DNA of 31,138 nt, taken from positions 36,009 to 67,146 of the forward strand of contig DLOO01000065.1 of the NCBI GenBank assembly GCA_002479645.1, in the 5' to 3' direction. The notes below the pieces were generated by a model. That model was given only the letters and a program-made list of their open reading frames with translations. It had not been told where the DNA came from and searched no databases. Shown here piece after piece: positions 14,546-23,100 of the stretch (the stretch's first letter is position 1; each line of letters starts with the position of its first letter). Origin of the DNA: Lachnoclostridium sp. UBA7482 (GTDB taxonomy: Bacteria > Bacillota > Clostridia > Lachnospirales > Lachnospiraceae). A program made the translations under genes and the position numbers.

Positions 14546-17020
14546 ATGAGTGCAAAGAAGAAAGAGGCAAAACAGATACAGTATGCGGATGATTTCCGTA
14601 TGAGTACCGGAATTTCCTTTCCGTCGATGTATAAGGAAGTTTCTGCTTCTGAGCGGTTTTTTATCTGTTTGTTCCGCGGATTTTTGATATTCATGGGGTT
14701 ACTGGGTCTTACGGGATTAGTGATTACCAGTTTGGAACTGCCGTGCAATCAGGTAATCATTTATTTAGTTGAGTTTGTTATCTCCATGATTATTGCACTT
14801 CTTTATTATCACAAATGGCTATTTAATATCGGATATATCGGTTTCTTTCTTGTTTTCTGTTTTTTTGCATTTTATTTTATGGTCTATGCGAACAGTGGAT
14901 TTAATGCAATAATGAACAGAGTAATGTCCTTAATTGACCAAAAATTGAATCTGGAGGGTTATCGTGAGTATACCGAAACGATTGAGAACAGTTATGTGAC
15001 AATTACCATCTGTTTGATCCTTCTTTCTTTTTTGGGAGTATGCTTTTTGAATTCATCGATTTCGAGTTACATGAGCCCCACATATCTTGCGCTCCAAATG
15101 TTTCCTATCATGCAGATTTGTTTTTATCTTGATGACAAGGTAAATTATTTCTATGTTGCATTGATTGTAATTTGCTGGCTTAGTGTGTATTTGATAAAAA
15201 GAAGCCGCAGATATCGAAACGTATTGAGCTCAAAAAAAGAATTGGTATTTCAAAGTGATGGAATGCATTTTCGGTATCGTAATGATAATATAAAAAATAC
15301 CATTTCTTATATTTCGATTATGGCCTGTGTTCTCGGCATTGTTTTTTTCTTTATTTCCTTTGGAATCGCTAAAATTATGCCCTCCTCCTGGCGGGATAAT
15401 CATTCGCCGATGAAAGCGGGAACGGATCGCATTATGGGTGAATTTGCCATGAACGGTCTTCTTGGCTTTTTTAATACGATGCAGGCTACCGGTGGTATGA
15501 GCGGCGGTAAGCTTGGCGGAGTTCGTCAGGTTTATATGGATTTTGAAACGGATTTAATCGTTGCCTATGTGCCCTATTCGACAGAACCGATATACCTAAA
15601 GGGATATGTAGGAGAGGAGTATACCGGTTCGGAATGGATCCGTAGGAGGACTTACCGCGAACTGAGTGAGTTCCCGTATTACTTTGTTGATTTTTCAAAA
15701 TTGGTTAACAAGGAATCAGCGGCATTAAGGTGCATCTATGAATCCGGGGAAGTATTCAGCGGCAAGGGTAAAATGCAGATTACGAATGTTGACGCCGATA
15801 CCGGATATTATTATGTTCCCTACTATGCAGAGGTCGATTCTTCCAATATGATGTACCGTAATGGTGAGATGGAATTGTTTCAGGGTGATATTATTGTCAG
15901 CGTCACGCCAATCGGACAGATTTATACCGTTAATTACTTCCCTCTTCTGAATGCTGACGCGTTGGGAATGTATCAGGGAGAGTATGAGGCGGAATACAGG
16001 AACTATGTTTATGAAAATTATCTCAGGATTCCGGACGGTATTCAGAGTGAATTAAGGCAAATATGTGAGGATTGGAAGCTTCATGGGGATTCCGATGAGA
16101 TTATTGAACAGATAAAAACAAAGTTTTATGAAGAATATCTGTATTCGCTTAATCCGGGAAAAACGCCGAATAATCGAGATTTTGTTTTGTATTTTCTGAA
16201 AAAACAAAAGCGAGGATATTGCTCTCATTTTGCTACTGCCGGTGCAATGCTGCTAAGAGCCATGGGGATTCCGACGAGATATGTAGAGGGTTATTGTTTT
16301 TCCCCGGATTCTTCAGCAGATGTTGAAGTTTTAGCAGGAGAAGAGGCAAAAGAGTGGTATCAGGGATATTCCTATTTGACCGATAATTCTTCGGAGGAAA
16401 AGGTTCTTTCCGTGGATGTTACCGATGCAAGCGCACATGCATGGGTAGAGGTATATAAGGATGGATTTGGATGGATTCCTGTGGAATTTACCATAGCCAG
16501 ACAGGAGCCGGAGAGAGAGGGAAGCGGATTCTGGAGTCGGTTCAGTAATTTCTTTGGCGGAAGTGACGACGAGGATGAGACACCTATTCAGCGAATTACT
16601 ACGAATTTGAAAAAAACGACACCGTATTTTCTATTGGGTTTTCTTTTTATAAATTTCGGAGTAATCATGGTTTGGTATGGCAGACGGCTGGTGCGTATGT
16701 ATCATTTGTATTATCGGGCTGATAACAAACGACTTGTGAAGCAATATCAGACAATTACCCAAATAATAAAGCGATATGGGTTTAGCGAAAAAAATAACAT
16801 ATACCATGAACAGATGGAACGTATTTTAGTACAATGCTTCAAGATGAACGAGGAGGATATTACTAAGTATCGCCGCAATATTGAGCGAGCCAGCTTCGGA
16901 AATGAAAGTCTGGATAAAGAAACCCTACAATGGTGCACTGTACAGTTCAAAAAGTTCATTACAGAGGCTAGGAAAATGGTTTCACGTAAATCAAGAATTT
17001 ATCTGACACTGAAATATTAA
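14546..17020 (+). CDS. Membrane-anchored transglutaminase-like protein
   Basis: An 824-residue protein with about five or six N-terminal membrane segments (about 36-63, 68-90, 93-115, 153-170, 200-217, 255-278), a large extracytoplasmic region, and one C-terminal segment at about 688-706 followed by a cytoplasmic tail. The transglutaminase-like core shows the catalytic cysteine in KRGYCSHFATAGAML (C559) and histidine in SAHAWVEVY (H631). The third position, usually Asp, appears as Glu in WIPVEFTI (E647). Such proteins accompany MoxR and DUF58 and may act as peptidases or cross-linkers at the cell surface; the activity is unproven. Its stop overlaps the recombinase stop by three bases on the opposite strand. 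Confidence 0.9.
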   Translation: MSAKKKEAKQIQYADDFRMSTGISFPSMYKEVSASERFFICLFRGFLIFMGLLGLTGLVITSLELPCNQVIIYLVEFVISMIIALLYYHKWLFNIGYIGFFLVFCFFAFYFMVYANSGFNAIMNRVMSLIDQKLNLEGYREYTETIENSYVTITICLILLSFLGVCFLNSSISSYMSPTYLALQMFPIMQICFYLDDKVNYFYVALIVICWLSVYLIKRSRRYRNVLSSKKELVFQSDGMHFRYRNDNIKNTISYISIMACVLGIVFFFISFGIAKIMPSSWRDNHSPMKAGTDRIMGEFAMNGLLGFFNTMQATGGMSGGKLGGVRQVYMDFETDLIVAYVPYSTEPIYLKGYVGEEYTGSEWIRRRTYRELSEFPYYFVDFSKLVNKESAALRCIYESGEVFSGKGKMQITNVDADTGYYYVPYYAEVDSSNMMYRNGEMELFQGDIIVSVTPIGQIYTVNYFPLLNADALGMYQGEYEAEYRNYVYENYLRIPDGIQSELRQICEDWKLHGDSDEIIEQIKTKFYEEYLYSLNPGKTPNNRDFVLYFLKKQKRGYCSHFATAGAMLLRAMGIPTRYVEGYCFSPDSSADVEVLAGEEAKEWYQGYSYLTDNSSEEKVLSVDVTDASAHAWVEVYKDGFGWIPVEFTIARQEPEREGSGFWSRFSNFFGGSDDEDETPIQRITTNLKKTTPYFLLGFLFINFGVIMVWYGRRLVRMYHLYYRADNKRLVKQYQTITQIIKRYGFSEKNNIYHEQMERILVQCFKMNEEDITKYRRNIERASFGNESLDKETLQWCTVQFKKFITEARKMVSRKSRIYLTLKY

Positions 17021-18111
17021 ATAGTGTCATCTGTAGTTTCCGTTTTGCGAAGATGAACCATATCCTTGGCCATACGCCGACGTTCCTCGTCTAAGGCGGC
17101 ATAGTGCTTTCTGGTGGTGTTTACGTCTTTATGACCTAATACGTCGGCTACAAGGTAAATATCGCCTGTTTCCTTATATAACGACGTACCGTAGGTGCTT
17201 CGCAGTTTATGTGGAGTGATTTTCTTAAGCTTGACGCACTCCTGTGCATAATCTTTGACTAAAATCTCGATATTACGTACACACATTCGTGTCTTTCGGG
17301 ATGACAAAAATAAAGCCTGTTCATGACCCGTGGCAGGTAGTATCTTATTGCGCTGAATCAGGTAATCCTGCAGGGCGTCCTTGACTTCGGAACCGAAATA
17401 TACAAAGGATTCGGAACCGCCTTTTCGGACAACTTTAATTCGGTCTTCCTTGAAGTCAATATCATTTACATCCAAGCCGACGCATTCAGAAACACGTATA
17501 CCGGTACCAAGTAAAAGCGTTACAATGGCCAGATTTCGAGTTTTATTTTTATCGCGGAATTTTTCTTTACGTTTAGAGGAATTCGTTGCGCTTTCGTTTG
17601 ATTCAATGTGTTTTAGTAATTCCGAGGTTTCATCGGAATCAAGACGTATGATTGCCTTTTCGTGCAGTTTTGGTACGGCAACCTGGATTGCAGGGTTGGC
17701 CGTAACAAATTGATTACGGTACAAATAATTATAAAAGGATCTTAAGGAGCTGATTTTACGTTTGATACCTCGTTCGTTATTCGTAATAATATGGCCGTCC
17801 GTATCCGTATATACTTTGAGATATTCGAGATATTCCTCGATGTCCTGAGCCGTTAATTCCGATAAAAGCGAAATCGGGATATCCTTTATTGATTTACCGG
17901 AAATGGTTGGATTGTTCGCTGAAATGAATTCAAAAAAAACTTTTAGATCAACTGCATATGCAATTCGTGTCCTTGATGCAGTGTTGGGTTCAATACCGCG
18001 AAAAAAAGTTTTGCAAAAGCGCGGAAGGTCTTCGAGAAGTTCGCGCAGATGCAGATTGTTTTTCATATCCTGTTGTTCATGATATGTCTTTTTGGAAATC
18101 GAATCTGACAT
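17017..18111 (-). CDS. Tyrosine recombinase, XerS-like
   Basis: A 364-residue tyrosine recombinase. All catalytic residues are present (numbered from the ATG): R206 in GTGIRVSE, K230 in RKGG, H301 and R304 in PHKLRSTYG, H327 in LGHKD, and the nucleophile Y337 in KHYA. The N-terminal SAM-like core-binding domain covers about 30-145. The length and stretches such as DIPISLLSELTAQDIEEYL and NKTRNLAIVTLLLGTGIRVSE recall streptococcal XerS, a single recombinase that resolves chromosome dimers, more than phage integrases. The ATG at 18111 has GAGG eight bases upstream; a GTG nine bases earlier is too close to it. No att repeats or phage genes flank it. A 32-bp palindrome lies 75 bases upstream. It could instead be an orphan integrase. 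Confidence 0.85.
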   Translation of the reverse strand: MSDSISKKTYHEQQDMKNNLHLRELLEDLPRFCKTFFRGIEPNTASRTRIAYAVDLKVFFEFISANNPTISGKSIKDIPISLLSELTAQDIEEYLEYLKVYTDTDGHIITNNERGIKRKISSLRSFYNYLYRNQFVTANPAIQVAVPKLHEKAIIRLDSDETSELLKHIESNESATNSSKRKEKFRDKNKTRNLAIVTLLLGTGIRVSECVGLDVNDIDFKEDRIKVVRKGGSESFVYFGSEVKDALQDYLIQRNKILPATGHEQALFLSSRKTRMCVRNIEILVKDYAQECVKLKKITPHKLRSTYGTSLYKETGDIYLVADVLGHKDVNTTRKHYAALDEERRRMAKDMVHLRKTETTDDTI

Positions 18112-18152
18112 AGTTTGCACCTCGTATAAGTATGGAATGACTGTATAGGCAT

Positions 18153-18182
18153 ATTATAGCATATTTCACTGCTTTTTTGCAA
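18153..18182 (-). promoter_or_regulatory. Promoter of the tyrosine recombinase
   Basis: On the minus strand TTGCAA (18177-18182), 18 bases, TGC-TATAAT (-10 at 18153-18158), an extended -10. The 32-bp palindrome begins four bases upstream of the -35. Confidence 0.7.
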
Positions 18183-18186
18183 GCGT

Positions 18187-18218
18187 TTATTTCGCTAAAC
18201 TTGTGTTTAGCGAAATAA
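18187..18218. repeat. 32-bp perfect palindrome: candidate recombination site or operator
   Basis: Two 14-bp arms, TTATTTCGCTAAAC and GTTTAGCGAAATAA, are exact reverse complements separated by TTGT. No T-run follows that would make it a terminator. As a Xer site it could be read as two 12-bp or 13-bp arms around an 8-bp or 6-bp spacer. It lies directly upstream of the recombinase promoter. It could also be an operator for an activator or repressor of that gene. Confidence 0.7.
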
Positions 18219-18234
18219 TATAGATACGCAAAAA

Positions 18235-18270
18235 CTACTATTCTCCTAAAGCCCCTAAAGCTACTATTCT
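18235..18270. repeat. Short direct repeats in the recombinase/LCP intergenic region
   Basis: CTACTATTCT occurs at 18235-18244 and 18261-18270, and CCTAAAG at 18245-18251 and 18254-18260. No coding frame covers them. This 303-base gap (18121-18423) otherwise holds the recombinase promoter, the palindrome and the LCP terminator; nothing else is recognisable. Confidence 0.45.
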
Positions 18271-18328
18271 GCTATTGCTATGATGCAGACTTCCTCATCA
18301 TAGATAAGTGAATATGCGTTCACTATAA

Positions 18329-18362
18329 AAAAGGTACGTCACTTTAACATGACGTACCTTTT
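18329..18362 (-). terminator. Intrinsic terminator after the LCP gene
   Basis: A 13-bp perfect stem (AAAAGGTACGTCA / TGACGTACCTTTT, 8-nt loop), read on the minus strand, is followed by six T. It lies about 60 bases after the LCP stop. Confidence 0.9.
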
Positions 18363-18423
18363 CGTTGTTGAGACTAATTCATCGTATAATAGTTCAAAAA
18401 TATTCAGATTAGTAAATGGATGA

Positions 18424-20010
18424 TTACTTTCCCTCCATAACTGCGCGCATCCTGCGTCCGGCTTCTGCAGCGGAATCCCAATTGATATATCCGACATAAA
18501 GCTTTTTGCCATGATAGGAATAACAATATGCAGAGCCACCGGTTGTTTTTACGGAATATGTTTCAATATTCCAGGAAGCGCCGTCATTCAGCTGCATACG
18601 AACAATTGCCGTTAACTGCTCCATAGACAAATCTGTCTGGAAATTACCGGATACTGCGTTCATAATGTCTGAGAACCTGGTAAGCATTACCGGACTGGAC
18701 ATTTTCTTAATAATCTCCTTAATTACTTCCATCTGATTCTTACCACGCTGTGCATCGCCTGCGGCAAATGCATAACGCTCACGGGCAAATTCCAGAGCCA
18801 TAGGACCATCCATATGGTTTACACCCTTGACGTAGTGTGTTTTTGTGTGCTTGGATATAAAATCTGCCGGCGAATAAACATCAATACCACCTAGAAGATT
18901 TACAAATTTCTCTACACTCGAGAAATTAACGCGGACGTAATAATCGAGTGTGACGCCGTATACATTCTGTAAAGTTTTCATCGATGCGTTTACACCGTAC
19001 AGACCGGCATGCGTAAGCTTGTCATAATTTCCACCGGAAACGCCGGGAATTGTCACGTATGCATCCCTGGGAATGCTCACAAGCAGAATCTTCTTTGTCA
19101 GCGGATTAACAGTCATAACAATATTAACATCACTTCTGCTTCTCTTCCCGATAGATCCATATACGTCAATACCACTGAAATATACAGTAAAGTAATTTCC
19201 CGTAACATCCTTTTTATCGGTACGGGGCGGCATCTCAATCGGCGCCATGGTCGGTGTAATGGTCGGCGTCGGTGTCAGCGTCGGTGTTGCATCCGGTGCC
19301 TGTGTGGGTTCGGGCGTAGGCGTCAAAGTCGGCGTCGGTGATATGGAAAGCATTGGTGTTGTCTGTTCAAAACTCAAATGCTCAAAAACGCGCACCTTCT
19401 CTTCAAAACCGTCTTCGTACTCTCCTACGATTTCAACATAGGATTCATTCATTATAATCGCTTGAACTGTGCCGTCGAGTAATGCACCGGCCAATTCGCT
19501 GTAACTGTTGAAGGCGGTTACGGCCAGTTGGCAATTATTTGTTTTATTGATGTATTCAACAGCAGATAACGATTTTTCATAATCAACTTCATTTTGAATA
19601 CCATACCGATAAGCTACCGTGTCCTTGATCGTTTGAGCCTTGTCGTCTTTCAAAACAACAATTACCATATTTTCGGTCAGTTCAATGCTATCGGCAGGCT
19701 CTCCGGTAATTCCCTTGATCGTGTCTCTTGTTTTCTCCAAATAAGCGAAACCGGTAAAGGCTAATACAGAGACAAGAATCGAAATAATGATACCCGACGT
19801 GTAGCAGGCCTTCTTCCTTTGGAAAAGTAAGAAAATATCCAGTGCAAGGAAAAGCAGAAGGAACACACATAATGGGATAAAATACTTGGATGGCAATATG
19901 GGGAATCGCACCAAAACAACCAGCAACAGCACAGAGGCGATTAGCTGCATAACAATCAATAAACCGGCAAAAAATGTGCCGACCGGCAATGGCTTTTTAT
20001 TATCTTTCAT
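18424..20010 (-). CDS. LytR-CpsA-Psr (LCP) family envelope polymer ligase
   Basis: A 528-residue LCP protein, the family that transfers teichoic acids or polysaccharides from lipid carriers to peptidoglycan. Three N-terminal membrane segments are visible (about 11-35, 42-64, 73-90). An extracytoplasmic domain of about 140 residues (100-230), with a fold-like pattern reminiscent of solute-binding proteins, precedes a Pro/Thr-rich linker (TPTLTPTPEPTQAP and similar, about 230-268). The LCP core then shows RSDVNIVM, SIPRDAYVTIPG, YDKLTHAGLYG and FARERYAFAAGDAQRGKNQ, which hold the catalytic Arg and Asp residues. AAGGAG precedes the ATG. It has its own promoter and terminator, so it is monocistronic. 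It lies near sugar transferase and GlcNAc precursor genes, consistent with envelope polymer attachment. Confidence 0.93.
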   Translation of the reverse strand: MKDNKKPLPVGTFFAGLLIVMQLIASVLLLVVLVRFPILPSKYFIPLCVFLLLFLALDIFLLFQRKKACYTSGIIISILVSVLAFTGFAYLEKTRDTIKGITGEPADSIELTENMVIVVLKDDKAQTIKDTVAYRYGIQNEVDYEKSLSAVEYINKTNNCQLAVTAFNSYSELAGALLDGTVQAIIMNESYVEIVGEYEDGFEEKVRVFEHLSFEQTTPMLSISPTPTLTPTPEPTQAPDATPTLTPTPTITPTMAPIEMPPRTDKKDVTGNYFTVYFSGIDVYGSIGKRSRSDVNIVMTVNPLTKKILLVSIPRDAYVTIPGVSGGNYDKLTHAGLYGVNASMKTLQNVYGVTLDYYVRVNFSSVEKFVNLLGGIDVYSPADFISKHTKTHYVKGVNHMDGPMALEFARERYAFAAGDAQRGKNQMEVIKEIIKKMSSPVMLTRFSDIMNAVSGNFQTDLSMEQLTAIVRMQLNDGASWNIETYSVKTTGGSAYCYSYHGKKLYVGYINWDSAAEAGRRMRAVMEGK

Positions 20011-20043
20011 CTAAATCCATCTCCTTTGAAAAACACTTGCATC

Positions 20044-20072
20044 AGTATAGCACGGGAAGGAAGGAATGTCAA
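20044..20072 (-). promoter_or_regulatory. Promoter of the LCP gene
   Basis: On the minus strand TTGACA (20067-20072), 17 bases, TGC-TATACT (-10 at 20044-20049). Confidence 0.85.
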
Positions 20073-20089
20073 ATATACACTTATAAGAA

Positions 20090-20131
20090 AAAAGCCTCTA
20101 TTATTTTAAGATAAAATGACAGAGGCCTTTT
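20090..20131 (-). terminator. Intrinsic terminator after the subtilase gene
   Basis: On the minus strand AGAGGC/GCCTCT arms enclose an inner ATTTTA/TAAAAT stem, followed by a run of six T. It starts 17 bases after the subtilase stop codon. Confidence 0.85.
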
Positions 20132-20147
20132 CTTACAAAAAATTCAA

Positions 20148-23100
20148 CTACTTATATTCGTATTTTGCGATTGCGCCCGGTGAAAAAACAGAATCGTTCC
20201 ATGCGATTACCTTGTAAATATACGTTAATCCGGTCTTTGCAGTAGTATCTGTAAAGGAAGCAGATTCTCTTTGACCTAATAATGTAAAGGTGGTCTCAGT
20301 GGAAAGACGTCTATATACTTTGTAACCGGTTGCATTGAGTACACTCTCCCAGCTTAAAACTAAACCGTTGGATTTTTTTGAAACAGTAAGTTTTTCAGGG
20401 GTAATGAGTTCTTTCACACATTTTATGGTAAGCGGTGAAGAATATGCAATTACAGTACCATTGTATGCAACAATTTTATAGAGATAGGTCTTTCCGTGTA
20501 CCGCAGTAGTGTCGTTAAACGAACAAGATGTTCTGGTTGCAATTTGCGTATACGAAGTATCCGTAGATAATCTACGATAAATTTTATAACCGGTTGCATT
20601 ACTTACACTCTTCCATGTTAATGTTACCGCTGTTGTACTATTTTTGGCGCTTAATTCTGTAGGCGCACTTAATGATTTACAACATTTTATGGAAGCGGCT
20701 GTAAGGGTAGAACCTAATACACTTCCATTGAAAGGCTGGATTCTATAGCGGTAAGAGGTACCGTTAACGGCAGTGGTATCTGTAAATGCGGTCCCGGTTA
20801 CTTTACCAATCAGCGTATAATTGTCTTCACCAGTCTTTGCACGAAGAATGTTATAGCCTTCCGCACTAGTTACTTTATCCCAAGTAATCATAATACCGTC
20901 CGGAGTGTTCTTTGGCGTAACTGTTTTAGGTGCATTCAATGCTGTAATACATTTCATTGTTTTGCTGGTAGAATTAGCGCTTTTTACAGTTCCGTTGATA
21001 CACTTTATGTAATAGGAATAAGATGTTCCGCTTACAGCAGATTTATCAGTATAGGACGTCTTAGTCGTTGTTGTAAGCAAACTATAAGACCCGGACCCAG
21101 TCTTTCGATAAATTTCATATTTTGCCGCATTGGTTACCGTACTGAAGCTTATTTTTACACCTGACTTTGTATTTATTGCTGCAATCGTTGTTGGTGCGGA
21201 AAGTGATTTAACGCATTTGATTGTGACTTCCGCGGAATTAGCTTTAACCGAGCCATTATAGGCAACTACTTTGTAGATATAGGTCTTTCCGGCAACAACA
21301 TCTTTGTCAAGAATATCATAAGTGGTAGCTCTGGTTGCGATTTTTGTAAAAGAAGCTTCCGTAGAAAGCTTACGGTATACATAATAGCCTTCCGCATTAG
21401 CAACAGAATTCCATTCAATCCGAATACCATTTGTATTATTGCTTGCGGTTACATTTCCGGGAATACTTAAAGAACGTACAACTTTAAGGGAAGCCTTTGA
21501 AGAATAAACACTCTTAACGCTACCGTTATAAGATTTTAATGTATACTCATAGGAGCCGCTCGTTACGGTAGAGTCAATGTACTCAGTAGTAGTTGTTTTC
21601 CCAATTTGTGTAAATGTATCCGAGGAACCGGCAGGTCTTCTATATACATAATAACCGGTTGCATTCTTTAAGGTACTCCAGGTTAATTTAACACCGCTAC
21701 CGGTGTTGGACGCACTAAGTCCGGTAGGTGCAGAAAGAGTGCGCAATACAACTAATTCAATGGGGGTAGATCCGCTGCTGAGAATCTGACCGTTTACAGC
21801 TTTAATCGTATAGCGATAGGTCTGACCGGCGGCTGCAGAAGTATCCTTAAAAGATGTCGTTGTAATACGAGCGATTTCGGTATAGGTCGTTTCGGATGCC
21901 AGTCTACGCCATACAGCATATTCTTTTGCATCGTTTACAGCATTCCAAGAAAGCTCAACACCTGAGGCGGTATTATTTGCCTTAAAGTCAGCAGGCGCTT
22001 TTAATGCAGTGATATGTCTAAGGCTTATAATCGATGAATACGAACTGATTACACTGCCATTGACGGCCTTGAGTTTGTAGTTGTAGGTTTTACCGATTTC
22101 AACCGTAGTATCTATAAAGGAGGTTCCGGTCATTGTTTTAATCCTGGTATACTCTGTCTCTGTAGATAATTTACGATAAATCTGATACTGTGTAGCATTG
22201 GATGCTGCTTTCCAGGAAACGGAAATACCTTTGCTTGTATTTTCAAGAGTAATTCCGGAAGGTGCAGCCATCGTTGTTACACAAAGCAGATGGACTTCAT
22301 TGGAACGTTTACTGCTAATAGAACCGTTTACGGCGGTAATATAATAATAATAGTTTTTACCACTTTCAGCAGTTGTATCTTTGAAGGTAGGAGCAGCAAC
22401 ATTGGCAATTTTCTCAAATGCTGTCGAACCGGCAACTTTTCTGTAAACATTATATTGTACAGCATGATCTACACGAGCCCACTTCAAGACCATTCCGGCG
22501 GTTGTGTTTGTTGCAGTTAAATCGGCAGGTGCATCCATGTGAAATACGCAGGTTTTTTCAATATTTGCATATTCTCCGAAAACGCCGCCGTTGAAGGCTA
22601 CAACAGAATACGTATAGGTACAACCATGCTTCGCCTTTGTATCAATAAATTCGGTATCTGAACCGTGATACAGTTCGGAAGTTGTGCTGCCGTCAGAACG
22701 AAGTACATAATAAGACTCTGCTTTTTTAACAGCATTCCACTTGAGCTTTATACCGTCAACCGTATTGGTTGCTTTAAGACCGGTTGCTGCATCAAGTGAG
22801 GTAAGGCATGTAATCTTTACCGAAGAAGTAGATGCACTTACAATAGTTCCCTTAAATGCTCTGAGATAATAATAATAGGTTGTTCCGTCTTTTACATCGT
22901 CATCGTGGTAACAAAGGAATTTCGATTCGGCCGTTGTTCCAATCTTGGTATAACTACTCTCGCCGTTAACCTTACGATATACATAATAACCGTCTGCAAA
23001 AGGAACGTTGTTCCATGTTAAATAAATACCATCCGTAGTATTTTGAGCAGAAAGACCGGTAGGAACCTCAAGCTTTATCTGATATTTTACCTCAACTGCT

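Noticed and set aside
18187..18218. Palindrome as an intrinsic terminator
   Set aside because: No T-run follows the stem on either strand, and it stands upstream of a promoter.
17017..18423. Prophage or integrative element around the tyrosine recombinase
   Set aside because: No excisionase, phage, relaxase or tRNA attachment site is nearby; flanking genes are ordinary envelope genes.
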